Shown in pieces: positions 26,141 to 35,025 of a DNA stretch of 53,084 nucleotides. The notes below the pieces were generated by a model, which saw only the letters and a list, made by a program, of their open reading frames with translations, was not told where the DNA came from and searched no databases. Position numbers and translations under genes: made by a program. The stretch covers positions 1 to 53,084 of the forward strand of contig CANQBX010000021.1 of the NCBI GenBank assembly GCA_947589095.1, in the 5' to 3' direction. Positions within the stretch are counted from its first letter, which is position 1. Each line of letters opens with the position of its first letter. Source of the stretch: an uncultured Lachnospiraceae bacterium (lineage in GTDB: Bacteria; Bacillota; Clostridia; Lachnospirales; Lachnospiraceae).

Positions 26141-28726
26141 ATGAAGAAGTTAAAAAAATGGCTGCCGGCATTTCTACTGAGTGTCATTGGTATAGCTGCC
26201 GTTTTGATCGGCGTTGTCTATTTTGAATTTATTTCCCGGCGGATCTACGAGGACAGTACCGGTCATCTGGAGGAGATCTACGGACAGGTGAACCGTTCTT
26301 TTCGGGCGTTTATTGACCGGAACTGGGGAATCTTAAACGGCTGGGGAGACAGCTTCTCCCTGACGCCGGACGAGGATAATACCGAGGTGGCGGAGCTGAT
26401 CCGCGAAGAAAAGGATTATTGGGGATTCTCCGAGTTCTATTTTCTGTCCGCTGAGAAGGAGAGTATTACGCTGGACGGCGCCGGCGGCAGTCTGAAGCTG
26501 GAAGATTCCTGGGACAGCCTGATGAAGGACCGGGAACCGGTCATGGCGGGCGAGAAGCTGGCTTCCGGGCAGGAGGTGACCGTTTTCGCGGTTCCCGTAC
26601 AGCATGGCCACTATAATGAGTTCGGATTTGACGCCATCGCCATCAGCTACACGAACGCGGATCTGGCCCGCTCCCTGAACGTAGAGGCGTTTTCGGGCAA
26701 CGACAAATGCTTTGTCATTCACAGCGACGGCCGGGTGCTTCTTTCTACCTGGACCGGCGGCAACGTATTCAGCAATTATCTTGTATATCTGCAGGCCGCG
26801 TCCGATTTAAGCGATACGGAGGCAGCCAGGGTCCGAAGCGACTGGGAAAGCGGTGTTTCCGGTCTTCTGCGGTGCAAAATCGGCGGTGTCGACAACTGTA
26901 TCCTGTATCAGCCGGTGGGCTATCAGGATTATATCCTTCTGAGCGCGGTCCCGTTAAACGTGGTCAGCGCCGGATTCCTTGCGGTACAGAAAACCACTGT
27001 GAACGTGCTGGCCGTTGTCTTTCTGCTGCTGGGAGTGGCCGCGGCGGTGTTTGTGATCTGGCGCGGCTATAACCAGTCGCGGAAGAGCCGGACGGAGCTT
27101 CAGTACAGGGAGCTGATGTTCGATGTGCTTTCCAGCAGTGTGGATGATATTTTCATCATGCTGGACGGCGCCGATCAGTCGGTGGACTACATCAGTCCCA
27201 ATATCGAGCGGCTCCTGGGCATTCCCGTGGAGGAGGCCCGCGGCGACATCCGTGTGATGGAGAAGTGCGCGGTCAATTTCGATGTGGTGATCCCGAAGCA
27301 GGAGATCGAAGCGATCCCGATCGGCGGCAATCAGTACCGGGAATGCGAGTACATGCACCAGACCACCGGAGAGCGCCGCTGGTACCGTATGACCGTATAT
27401 CACCAGAGCATTCAGGACGTGGTCAAATATATCATCGTGCTGTCGGACCGTACCCAGGAGCAGCAGATGAACCAGAAGCTGCAGGAAGCCCTGACGGCAG
27501 CGCGCAGCGCCAATGAGGCCAAGAGCAATTTCCTGTCCAATATGTCCCACGATATCCGCACGCCGATGAACGCCATCGTCGGCTTCTCGGTGCTTCTGGA
27601 GAAGGACGCGGACGATGCGGACAAGGTGCGGGAATACACACGCAAGATCATGGCGTCCAGCCATCACCTGCTGAGCCTGATCAACGACGTGCTGGATATG
27701 AGCAAGATCGAGAGCGGAAAGACGTCGCTGAACGTGGACCGGTTCAGCCTGCCGGAGCTTCTGGAGGAGCTGAATATCATCCTGATGCCGCAGGCGAAGG
27801 CGAAGAAGCAGGATTTTGTATTCCGCGTGCAGGGAACGCCGCCGGAGCAGCTGATCGGCGACAAGCTGCGGCTGAACCAGATCCTGATCAACCTTCTGTC
27901 AAACGCGGTCAAATATACGCCGGACGGCGGCAATATCGAATTTACCGTGACGGAGCTTCCGCAGGCGCAGCCGGCCGGGCAGTATGTGAAGCTGCGCTTT
28001 GAGGTGAAGGATAACGGCATCGGCATGAGTGAAGAATTCCAGAAGAATGTATTCGCTCCCTTCAGCCGCGAGATCAGTTCCGTTACCAATAAGATCCAGG
28101 GAACAGGGCTCGGCATGGCGATCACGAAGAATCTGGTGGATTTGATGGGCGGCATCATCCACGTGGAGAGCGCGCCCGGCAAGGGCAGCACCTTTACGGT
28201 GGAACTGTCCTTTGCTCTGCCGGAGCAGGAGGAACTTCGGTCCCAGGAGCAGCTGTCAGCGGATCCGAATGCCCGGCAGGATGGCGCTTCGGAGGCGCTG
28301 ACCGCCGGCGTAATGGAAGGAAAGCGGTTCCTGGTGGCGGAGGATAATGAACTGAACGCGGAGATCCTGACGGAGATGCTTGCGATCGAAGGCGCGGGAT
28401 GCGAACTGGCGGAAAACGGCCGGGAAGCGGTGGAGATGTTCGAGAAGTCCGCGCCGGGATATTACGATATGATCCTGATGGATGTGCAGATGCCGGTGAT
28501 GAACGGGTATGATGCCACACGGAGGATCCGCGCCGGCAGCCATCCGGAGGCGAAGACGATCCCGATCGCAGCCATGACGGCCAATACCTTCGCCGAGGAC
28601 GTGCGGGACGCGCTTGCGGCCGGTATGGACGGGCACCTGGGCAAGCCCATCGATATGAACGCGGTGAGGGAGCTGGTGGGACGGCTTCTGAACAGAACGA
28701 AGGATAAATCAGAGCGCGAAGAGTGA
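26141..28726 (+). CDS. Hybrid sensor histidine kinase with receiver domain
   Basis: An 861-residue membrane sensor kinase. A membrane helix (about 7-29) and a second (about 287-310) flank a roughly 255-residue extracellular sensor domain. Inside the cell come a PAS-type domain (about 325-440), the dimerisation helix with phospho-acceptor His470 in NMSHDIRTPMN, the ATPase domain with NAVKYTPDGG (N box) and GTGLGMAI (G box), and a C-terminal receiver with phospho-acceptor Asp781 in LMDVQMPVMNG. No DNA-binding output domain is attached and no response regulator gene adjoins, so the final target is unknown. The ATG at 26141 is preferred over an upstream TTG at 26111 because it opens directly onto the Lys-rich membrane anchor. 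A binding-protein gene follows after 18 bases, which suggests ligand sensing through that protein. Confidence 0.93.
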   Translation: MKKLKKWLPAFLLSVIGIAAVLIGVVYFEFISRRIYEDSTGHLEEIYGQVNRSFRAFIDRNWGILNGWGDSFSLTPDEDNTEVAELIREEKDYWGFSEFYFLSAEKESITLDGAGGSLKLEDSWDSLMKDREPVMAGEKLASGQEVTVFAVPVQHGHYNEFGFDAIAISYTNADLARSLNVEAFSGNDKCFVIHSDGRVLLSTWTGGNVFSNYLVYLQAASDLSDTEAARVRSDWESGVSGLLRCKIGGVDNCILYQPVGYQDYILLSAVPLNVVSAGFLAVQKTTVNVLAVVFLLLGVAAAVFVIWRGYNQSRKSRTELQYRELMFDVLSSSVDDIFIMLDGADQSVDYISPNIERLLGIPVEEARGDIRVMEKCAVNFDVVIPKQEIEAIPIGGNQYRECEYMHQTTGERRWYRMTVYHQSIQDVVKYIIVLSDRTQEQQMNQKLQEALTAARSANEAKSNFLSNMSHDIRTPMNAIVGFSVLLEKDADDADKVREYTRKIMASSHHLLSLINDVLDMSKIESGKTSLNVDRFSLPELLEELNIILMPQAKAKKQDFVFRVQGTPPEQLIGDKLRLNQILINLLSNAVKYTPDGGNIEFTVTELPQAQPAGQYVKLRFEVKDNGIGMSEEFQKNVFAPFSREISSVTNKIQGTGLGMAITKNLVDLMGGIIHVESAPGKGSTFTVELSFALPEQEELRSQEQLSADPNARQDGASEALTAGVMEGKRFLVAEDNELNAEILTEMLAIEGAGCELAENGREAVEMFEKSAPGYYDMILMDVQMPVMNGYDATRRIRAGSHPEAKTIPIAAMTANTFAEDVRDALAAGMDGHLGKPIDMNAVRELVGRLLNRTKDKSEREE

Positions 28727-28744
28727 TCGAAGGAGGAGAGAGGC

Positions 28745-30016
28745 ATGAAAAGACAGCGCGTTTCCGCTCTGCTGATACTTGCAGTGATGGTCTGCCTGAC
28801 GGCCTGCGGCGGGGGAGGCGGTCAGAAGCATACCCCCCTGTCGGTGATGGGCCGGAAGAGCGATATGGAGAAAAGTTATATGACCGCGCTTTTCGTGCAT
28901 TATGAGTCAACAACCGGCAATAAGCTGAATCTCATCAAAATTGAGGACGCCGATTTTGAGACGGAGGCCGCGAAGCGTTTCGCGGCTGGGAATGTCCCGG
29001 ATGTATTTCTCCATTTTCATAACGCAGACCTGAACCGGTTCGATGTGGCCGGTAATTTCTGTTATCTGAATGACGAGGCGTGGGCCGATGATCTGACGGA
29101 CAGCGCCCGGGCCTACTGCGAGGACAGGGACGGGAACCTTCTGGGGCTGCCGTTCTGGGAGAACTCCGTATCCGGCTGCTACTACAACAAGACGATCCTG
29201 GACAGTCTGGGGATCAAGCCCGCCACGACGCAGGCGGAGTTTGACGTACTCTGTCAGGTGCTTTGGGAAGCCGGCTATACGCCGATTTGCTGGCCGGCGG
29301 ACGGCTGCACGTGGATGTACCAGTTCGGGCTGGATCCTGTTTTCGCGGATGATCCGGAGCTTCTGGAGAAGCTGAATCGGAATGAGATATCCTACTCCGG
29401 GATTCCGCAGGTGGAGAGCATGGCGGAATGGATCGGCAGTGCGGCGGAGAAAGGCTGGTTCGGATCGGACTATCTGCGGACCGGCTGGTCGGATATCAGT
29501 TCGGATCTCGGCAGCGGCGACGCCGTCATGACGTTTATATGGGATACCTGGTTCTATACGGATTTTGAACAGGGACAGAAGTACGGCATTGATGATTTCG
29601 CCGTCATGCCGGTGTTCATGAATACAGCGGAAGAAGGCACCTACGAGGGCGGCAATCTGAACATGATGATGATCAATAAGAACGGGCAGCAGCTGGAAGT
29701 GGCAAAGGAATTCCTCGCTTTCTGCGCTTCCCCGGAGAATTATAATGTGGCCTTCGACGGGATCTCCACGGTGAGCTGTTTTAAGGGACAGACCACCAAT
29801 ATCCAGTCGGAAATGGTGATGGACGCGCAGGCGTCCATCGCGGAGAAGGAAAGGGTCTCCACCGCGGCTTCCCGGATCATCGGCTACAGTGCGGACGACG
29901 TGGCGGCGGCGTATAACAGCCTCCTGCGCGGCAAGACGGACGCCGCGGGATGCGTGAAGATGATGGACGACGCCCGGCAGGAGGAAGCGAAGAAGTATGG
30001 GGCGGAAGGGTTTTGA
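28745..30016 (+). CDS. Solute-binding lipoprotein paired with the sensor kinase
   Basis: A 423-residue lipid-anchored family 1 sugar-binding protein. The type II signal peptide ends in CLTAC (Cys about 21). Family hallmarks are LPFWENSVSGCYYNKTILDSLG-like cleft residues (about 138-158) and the late EGGNLNMMMINK strand. No permease gene lies nearby. The partner encoded 18 bases upstream is a membrane histidine kinase, so this protein may present ligand to the kinase rather than to a transporter. GGAGGAGAGAGGC precedes the ATG. Its stop codon lies two bases from the stop of the convergent heparinase-like gene. Confidence 0.88.
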   Translation: MKRQRVSALLILAVMVCLTACGGGGGQKHTPLSVMGRKSDMEKSYMTALFVHYESTTGNKLNLIKIEDADFETEAAKRFAAGNVPDVFLHFHNADLNRFDVAGNFCYLNDEAWADDLTDSARAYCEDRDGNLLGLPFWENSVSGCYYNKTILDSLGIKPATTQAEFDVLCQVLWEAGYTPICWPADGCTWMYQFGLDPVFADDPELLEKLNRNEISYSGIPQVESMAEWIGSAAEKGWFGSDYLRTGWSDISSDLGSGDAVMTFIWDTWFYTDFEQGQKYGIDDFAVMPVFMNTAEEGTYEGGNLNMMMINKNGQQLEVAKEFLAFCASPENYNVAFDGISTVSCFKGQTTNIQSEMVMDAQASIAEKERVSTAASRIIGYSADDVAAAYNSLLRGKTDAAGCVKMMDDARQEEAKKYGAEGF

Positions 30017-30018
30017 TC

Positions 30019-32370
30019 CTAGAGGATCTCAAGCTCACAGGAATCGCTGTCCGCGGAGATGAGGATGCGGTATATGCTTTTCGGCCAGGCTTTGGCCAGA
30101 CGGGGATCGGTGATCGGGATCTCCTCAATCGTGATTTGTTCGGCGCCTTTGACGTGGCATGCGGCAAGGGCGCCGATCTGTATTTCCATGCAGGCAGGGA
30201 GCGAGTGACGTCCTGCTTGTTTTTTAGTGCAGGCAGGGAGCCAGTGGCGTTCTTCCTGTGCTTCCATGCAGGCAGGGAGCGGGTGACGCTCTGCTTCTGC
30301 TTCCGTGCAGGGGCAAAGGGAGGGCTTTTCGCAGGTGAGCAGCGTAAGAACCACCGGCATCGGCTCCGCCAGATCCCAGGCGTCGCGGATCACGATCCGG
30401 CGTCCCTTTTCCAGTACCGCTGTCCGGATGTAAGATTGGATCCGGTTGTCGGGATAGGCGGGGGCGATATCCATCGAGATGCGGGATTCGACGCGATCTT
30501 GACGCATGACCGTGCTGGCAGCATCCTGTTGCGTATCGCTGTCCGGGATATCCGGTTGCTGTCGCGTATTGCTGCTGGCAGTATTCATCTGCTGTCGGGC
30601 AATCGCACCGGCAGTAAGCAACTGCTTTCTTCTATCACTGTCATTGTCTGCAAGCGTTGTATTCAGCTGGTATGTCACACTGGACGCCGTGTACTGAGGT
30701 CCGGCCGCCTGCATTACGCCGCCGATGGTGGGCAGATTGTGCCAGGCGGACTGCATGGTCCAGATCTCGTAGCGCCGGTCGGAGAAAGTCTTCTGTGTGT
30801 ATGACTCCACGCCCAGGTCGATGAACAGCGGCTGTCCGTCTTTGTAAAGGATGAAGCTGCCGGTGTCGTTGTGATTGTGATTATCGTCGTTATCCCCGGC
30901 TTTGACGGCCAGGCAGAAATGATCGTCTCTGGCGATGAAGAGGCCGGTGCTGGGGTAGAAGGTGTCGGGGGGTGCTGCATAGGATATGTCGTTAATATGC
31001 CGGAGATCCCCGGGATCAACGCTGTCGGCTTCGGAGACGCCATCCTGCTTCCGGTCTTTGCCGAAAAGTGATCTTTCAGGAGAATGTCCCGTGAAAGAGC
31101 GGGCAGTCTCCATCATTTCCTTATGGCAGAATACGGCCTGGGCACGATAAAACAGATTGTGTTCTTCCACAGCCAGCTTTTCAGCCGTGGTGCTTTCCGC
31201 GTAATCCCGGGCGGCGAATACCGCCAGGGCGGCGCTGCCGGTCCGCTTTCCGAAAAGGTATTCCCTCACGCCGCGGCGGCCCGCCAGAGGCGAGCAGTCC
31301 GCGAAATTGAGATAGTACGGCCCGGCTACATGGACGTTCAGGATGTAGGCGGCCATATTGCGGATCTTTGGTTCCCGGTACACGCCGTCAAACCGACCGC
31401 CGGCGATATCGTTCAGCACTTCCAGCGACTCGAAGAGCGTCAGCGCCGCGTGGCCGAAATACTGCGCTCCCTCGTCGCAGCAGCCGTCATCCTCATAGTC
31501 TGCCAGAAAATAATCGAGACTTGCGCAGGCCTGACGGAAGACGCGGTCTTTCCAGTCGGGCGGGAGATATATGGGCGACGCGGTGTTTCCCGTAACAGTA
31601 CCGTCGATCTGAGACATAGTTGCGGAGACATCTGTCTTGCCGCATTCCGGAGTGGAGCCATCCGCCCGGGATGCAGCTGCAGAGAATGATGCTCCGTCCT
31701 GCTTCATTGTCGGCATCGATTCCCTCGTAAATGCCGCCAGCAGCACATTCTGCGTGCACCACGACGTCCAGTTATTGAGTGGCCGCGAACCGTTGCCCAT
31801 CCACCAGAAGTACTTTGTCAGGTATGGCGCGAAGATTCTTTTCCGCAGATTGTCATTGACCAAAACGGAGATCGCGGGGCTTATTTTCGCCAGCGCGTCC
31901 CGCAGCAGATATTCCGCCACGCCGAGAACGGCCGCCGTTTCGGCGGCGAACAGGTCGATGACAGGGTTCGTGACATCCGGAAGCGGCATCTGGGGTCCGT
32001 CCGCCGCGTTATGGGCCGGCAGCTGCCAGCCGCTTTCCTCGCAGATCAGAAAGATACCGTTGACGATATCATCCAGAAACCGACCCTCATATTCCGCGCA
32101 TTCTGCCAGGACCAGCGCGTCCAGCGCCGTCCGGCGGGCGAACTGTTTGTCCTCATAGCGGACCCGGTTGCCGGTCCTTGTAAATTCCATGTAGTCCGTG
32201 GCCAGGATCTGCGGGTACGCGCAATCCAGATATTTCTCCCCTTCGGCGATCAGCGCCTTTTTCAGATCCTCCGGCAGGTTCTCCCACGCCGCCCGGTCCG
32301 CCGCGGCAGGAAGGCCGCGGTATACGGCAGATGATTCGATTGCTGTGTTTGAGGCGATTTCTGCGAGCAT
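30019..32370 (-). CDS. Heparinase II/III-family protein with low-complexity inserts
   Basis: A protein of about 783 residues with the layout of heparinase II/III-type polysaccharide lyases: an alpha-helical N-terminal half and a beta-sandwich C-terminal half with the hallmark DNDDNHNHNDTGSFILYKDG (about residues 495-515) and an SAWHNLPTIGG strand. It lacks a signal peptide, so it would act on imported uronate-containing oligosaccharides, or is non-catalytic. Three inserts are unusual: a Ser/Thr-rich one (about 217-270), a Gln/Ser/Asp-rich one (about 570-623) and a Cys/His/Leu/Pro repeat segment (about 680-727). The last is made by tandem 39-bp repeats. The ATG at 32370 is preferred because GGAG lies nine bases upstream; an in-frame ATG at 32385 has a weaker site. 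Confidence 0.85.
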   Translation of the reverse strand: MLAEIASNTAIESSAVYRGLPAAADRAAWENLPEDLKKALIAEGEKYLDCAYPQILATDYMEFTRTGNRVRYEDKQFARRTALDALVLAECAEYEGRFLDDIVNGIFLICEESGWQLPAHNAADGPQMPLPDVTNPVIDLFAAETAAVLGVAEYLLRDALAKISPAISVLVNDNLRKRIFAPYLTKYFWWMGNGSRPLNNWTSWCTQNVLLAAFTRESMPTMKQDGASFSAAASRADGSTPECGKTDVSATMSQIDGTVTGNTASPIYLPPDWKDRVFRQACASLDYFLADYEDDGCCDEGAQYFGHAALTLFESLEVLNDIAGGRFDGVYREPKIRNMAAYILNVHVAGPYYLNFADCSPLAGRRGVREYLFGKRTGSAALAVFAARDYAESTTAEKLAVEEHNLFYRAQAVFCHKEMMETARSFTGHSPERSLFGKDRKQDGVSEADSVDPGDLRHINDISYAAPPDTFYPSTGLFIARDDHFCLAVKAGDNDDNHNHNDTGSFILYKDGQPLFIDLGVESYTQKTFSDRRYEIWTMQSAWHNLPTIGGVMQAAGPQYTASSVTYQLNTTLADNDSDRRKQLLTAGAIARQQMNTASSNTRQQPDIPDSDTQQDAASTVMRQDRVESRISMDIAPAYPDNRIQSYIRTAVLEKGRRIVIRDAWDLAEPMPVVLTLLTCEKPSLCPCTEAEAERHPLPACMEAQEERHWLPACTKKQAGRHSLPACMEIQIGALAACHVKGAEQITIEEIPITDPRLAKAWPKSIYRILISADSDSCELEIL
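30188..30320. repeat. Tandem 39-bp repeats related to the dispersed palindrome, inside the heparinase-like gene
   Basis: Three full units start at 30188, 30227 and 30266 and a partial fourth at 30305, each opening with (A/G)TGCAGGCAGGGAGC. The period of 39 bp equals 13 codons, so the reading frame is kept. On the minus strand they encode RHPLPACMEA, RHWLPACTKK and RHSLPACMEI-type units. The unit core (AGCAGGG-GC-AGTGACGTCCTGCT) matches intergenic copy A at 4036 almost base for base. Confidence 0.8.
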
Positions 32371-32474
32371 ATGTCGATTCTCCATTTTTTGATTTTTTCC
32401 GTATAAATTCTGTTTATTTAATTCCGTTTTCTCATTCTGTTTCCGTCGTCGGATCCCGATGATTCTCTATCCAG

Positions 32475-32503
32475 AGTATGATATGGTTTCCGGCAAAAGT
32501 CAA
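32475..32503 (-). promoter_or_regulatory. Promoter of the heparinase-like gene
   Basis: On the minus strand TTGACT (32503-32498) and CATACT (32480-32475) are 17 bases apart. The leader to the ATG is about 100 bases and AT-rich. It is back to back with the epimerase promoter. Confidence 0.5.
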
Positions 32504-32524
32504 GCGTTCCTTTCGGCAGAATCA

Positions 32525-32554
32525 TTGACAAATGCCACCGAGAAAATCTATAAT
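32525..32554 (+). promoter_or_regulatory. Promoter of the epimerase gene
   Basis: TTGACA at 32525-32530 and TATAAT at 32549-32554 match the consensus with an 18-base spacer, about 37 bases before the start codon. Confidence 0.8.
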
Positions 32555-32590
32555 ATTTACATATTTGATCCTATGCAGGGAGGTGCGGAA

Positions 32591-33610
32591 ATGAAGGTAT
32601 TATTGATCGGCGGGACCGGAACCATCAGCACGGAGATCTCGAAGAAATTGATCCGGGACGGCCATGAACTGTGGCTTATCAATCGCGGGAACCGGAACCA
32701 TGAACTGCCGGAGGGCGCGCATACGATCACCGTGGATATCGGCGACGAGGAGAAAGCGGCCGCGCTGCTGGCGGGGCAGTCCTTCGACGCGGTGGCGGAT
32801 TTCATCGCGTTCGTTCCGGCGCAGCTTGAGCGGGACTACCGGCTGTTTCGGGGAAAGACCGGGCAGTTTATCTACATCGGCTCCGCTTCGGCGTATCAGA
32901 AGCCGTTATCGGATTATCGGATCGACGAGGGAACGCCTCTGTCCAACCCCTACTGGGAATACTCCCGCAATAAGATCGCGGGCGAGGAGTATCTGATGAA
33001 GCTGTATCGGGAAGAAGGATTCCCGGTCACCATCGTGCGGCCCAGCCACACCTACTGTGAGCGCAGCATGCCGATCGGCTTCCACGGGAAGAACGGAAGC
33101 TACCAGGTCCTGAAGCGGATGATGGAAGGCAAGCCGGTGCTGATCCACGGCGACGGCACGTCTCTGTGGACGCTGACCCACAGCCGGGATTTCGCGAAGG
33201 CGTTCGTGGGGCTGATCGGAAATATCCACGCCATCGGCGAGGCGGTACAGATCACCGGGGACGAGACGCTGACCTGGAACCAGATCCATCAGATCGTGGC
33301 CCATGCGCTGGGAGTTACCCTGAAGCCTTATTACGTGTCGTCGGCGTTCCTGGCTGCCGCGGTGCCGGATGGACTGGGCGACGGGCTTCTGGGCGACAAG
33401 ACCCACAGCGTGGTCTTTGACAACAGCAAGCTGAAACGGCTGGTGCCGGATTTCACCGCTACGGTGCGCTTCGACCAGGGCGCGAGGGAAGCTGCGGCGT
33501 ACATCTTAAGCCATCCGGAGTGCCAGGTGGAGGATCCGGAATTCGACGCGTGGTGCGACAGGGTGATCGCGGCACAAGAAGAGGCGCTTCGGAAGGTACG
33601 CGGGGAGTAA
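32591..33610 (+). CDS. NAD-dependent epimerase/dehydratase family protein (extended SDR)
   Basis: A 339-residue cytoplasmic oxidoreductase or epimerase, probably acting on a nucleotide sugar. The N-terminal Rossmann motif is GGTGTIS (about residues 7-13). The catalytic-type YSRNK (Y-x3-K) lies near 135, preceded by the SASAYQ region. A substrate-binding half with VRPSHTY follows. GGGAGGTGCGG precedes the ATG at 32591; the frame is open about 44 codons upstream but the promoter lies there, so the longer form is excluded. It is transcribed alone and ends at a bidirectional-looking terminator. The substrate cannot be told. Confidence 0.88.
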   Translation: MKVLLIGGTGTISTEISKKLIRDGHELWLINRGNRNHELPEGAHTITVDIGDEEKAAALLAGQSFDAVADFIAFVPAQLERDYRLFRGKTGQFIYIGSASAYQKPLSDYRIDEGTPLSNPYWEYSRNKIAGEEYLMKLYREEGFPVTIVRPSHTYCERSMPIGFHGKNGSYQVLKRMMEGKPVLIHGDGTSLWTLTHSRDFAKAFVGLIGNIHAIGEAVQITGDETLTWNQIHQIVAHALGVTLKPYYVSSAFLAAAVPDGLGDGLLGDKTHSVVFDNSKLKRLVPDFTATVRFDQGAREAAAYILSHPECQVEDPEFDAWCDRVIAAQEEALRKVRGE

Positions 33611-33668
33611 GCTGAGCGCTGCGTGCGTGAAGAGTCGGCATGCGCGGCCGCATTTGTATGCTAAAAAG

Positions 33669-33709
33669 CGGAGTATTGCGGATGGAAAATATCTGCAATA
33701 CTCCGTTTT
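33669..33709. terminator. Terminator after the epimerase gene
   Basis: CGGAGTATTGC (33669-33679) and GCAATACTCCG (33695-33705) form a perfect 11-bp stem followed by TTTT and preceded by AAAAAG, so it can terminate in both directions. Confidence 0.85.
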
Positions 33710-33737
33710 GGATGACTGGCAGAACAGAAGGATCGAA

Positions 33738-33766
33738 TTGACAATGCCTTCGGAAAGAAGTACAAT
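33738..33766 (+). promoter_or_regulatory. Promoter of the nitroreductase gene
   Basis: TTGACA at 33738-33743 and TACAAT at 33761-33766 have a 17-base spacer. Confidence 0.75.
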
Positions 33767-33823
33767 ATTTTACAGCTGGTTACACATAACAGATTTCGAA
33801 AAATGAATAAGGAGGAAACAGAT

Positions 33824-34345
33824 ATGAACGACATTCTGAAAGCGATCGAAACGCGCAGTTCTACCCGCGGCTACACGGATCAGAAACCGACGAAGGAGCA
33901 GATGGACGCCCTGCTGAACGCGGCGCTGCAGGCGCCTACGGCGGCAAACCGGCAGGAGATCCACATCTCGGTTGTGGACGGTTCGGATCCGATTTTGGCG
34001 GAGATCGAGAAAGAGCGGACGAAAGGCGCGGTTCCGCCCCATAATTTCTACTATGAGGCGCCTGTGGTGATGATCTTAAGCGGCGATACGGCATTCCACT
34101 GGTCGGCAGTGGACGCGGGCATCGCGGTGGAGAATATCTGCCTTGCGGCGGAGGGACTTGGTCTTGGCAGCCTGATCATCGGCTGCATCCGCGACGCGCT
34201 GTCCGGCGAGAAGAAGGAGTATTTCGCGAAGGCCCTCAAATTCCCGGAAGGATACGCGTATCAGGTGGCCGTGGCGGTCGGAACCAAGGCCGTCACCAAG
34301 GAGCCCCATACTTATGACCGGGAGAAGAATATTTCCTGGGTGTAA
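33824..34345 (+). CDS. Nitroreductase-family flavoprotein
   Basis: A 173-residue cytoplasmic protein of the FMN-dependent nitroreductase fold, which reduces nitro compounds, quinones or flavins with NAD(P)H. The N-terminal RSSTRGYTDQKP segment is the family's phosphate-binding opening. AALQAPTAANRQE (about 35-47) and GLGSLIIGC (about 108-116) are core motifs. The ATG at 33824 is chosen because AAGGAGG lies eight bases before it; an ATG seven codons upstream has none. It is a single-gene transcript by its promoter. The physiological substrate is not evident. Confidence 0.9.
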   Translation: MNDILKAIETRSSTRGYTDQKPTKEQMDALLNAALQAPTAANRQEIHISVVDGSDPILAEIEKERTKGAVPPHNFYYEAPVVMILSGDTAFHWSAVDAGIAVENICLAAEGLGLGSLIIGCIRDALSGEKKEYFAKALKFPEGYAYQVAVAVGTKAVTKEPHTYDREKNISWV

Positions 34346-34453
34346 GCAGAGTGCAAACCGGTTGTTTTCGGGCGCCGGAGGCTTTAAGCGTTCTTTTCAG
34401 CGGAATTGTACCGGCTGAACGGAAAAATCACCTCTATTTGTACCCGGTATCTA

Positions 34454-34482
34454 TGGACTTTATAAGTTTACTGTGCTAAAAT
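34454..34482 (+). promoter_or_regulatory. Promoter of the YerC-like gene
   Basis: TGGACT at 34454-34459 and TAAAAT at 34477-34482 have a 17-base spacer, with an extended -10 (TGCTAAAAT). The 181-base gap before the gene shows nothing else clear. Confidence 0.6.
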
Positions 34483-34526
34483 GGTAGAAGAGTAGTAGAT
34501 TCACCAACAAAAAGGGGTAACCGAAG

Positions 34527-34850
34527 ATGAACAAGAAAATCAAGACGGAGGCGGTGGACGATCTCTTCGAAGCGATCCTGACCCTCCGCGATACGGATGA
34601 ATGCTACGCGTTCTTCGAGGACGTGTGTACCGTGAATGAACTTTTATCCCTGTCGCAGAGGTATGAGGTCGCCAAGATGCTCCGGGAGAAGAGAACCTAT
34701 CTGGATATCGCGGAGAAGACGGGGGCGTCCACAGCGACGATCAGCCGGGTGAACCGATCGCTGAATTATGGGAATGACGGGTATGATATGGTGATTGGCC
34801 GGATGAAAGAGCGTGCGGCGGATGCGCCGACGGACGCGGAAGAGCAGTAG
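34527..34850 (+). CDS. YerC/YecD-family TrpR-like regulator
   Basis: A 107-residue DNA-binding protein of the TrpR superfamily. The central helices match the YerC/YecD family (LFEAILTLRDTDECYAFFED at about 13-32). The helix-turn-helix is YLDIAEKTGASTATISRVNR (about 58-77). In Firmicutes the family has been linked to regulation of histidine or other biosynthesis genes, but no such gene adjoins it. AAAGGGGTAACCGAAG precedes the ATG. The acidic tail (DAPTDAEEQ) is poorly conserved. Transcription ends at the hairpin at 34994. Confidence 0.92.
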   Translation: MNKKIKTEAVDDLFEAILTLRDTDECYAFFEDVCTVNELLSLSQRYEVAKMLREKRTYLDIAEKTGASTATISRVNRSLNYGNDGYDMVIGRMKERAADAPTDAEEQ

Positions 34851-34993
34851 ATAGATGTACGGTTGTCTCGCAGAGAATGCGTGAAACTGAAATGACCGGC
34901 CTCCGCTGCAGAGCATCGTGAGCATCGATGAACGGGCGGTTTGGCCGGAGGAACGCCTGAAGACAGGCAAAGAGTGCGGGATATTACAAGAAG

Positions 34994-35025
34994 GCCGTGG
35001 GCGTAATGAACGCTCACGGCTTTTT
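34994..35025 (+). terminator. Terminator of the YerC-like gene, overlapping the end of the DUF1836 gene
   Basis: GCCGTGGGCGT and ACGCTCACGGC form an 11-bp stem (one G-U) with an AATGA loop and a TTTTTCTTCTT tail. The right arm contains the stop codon of the convergent DUF1836 gene, so the two ends share sequence. Confidence 0.85.
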
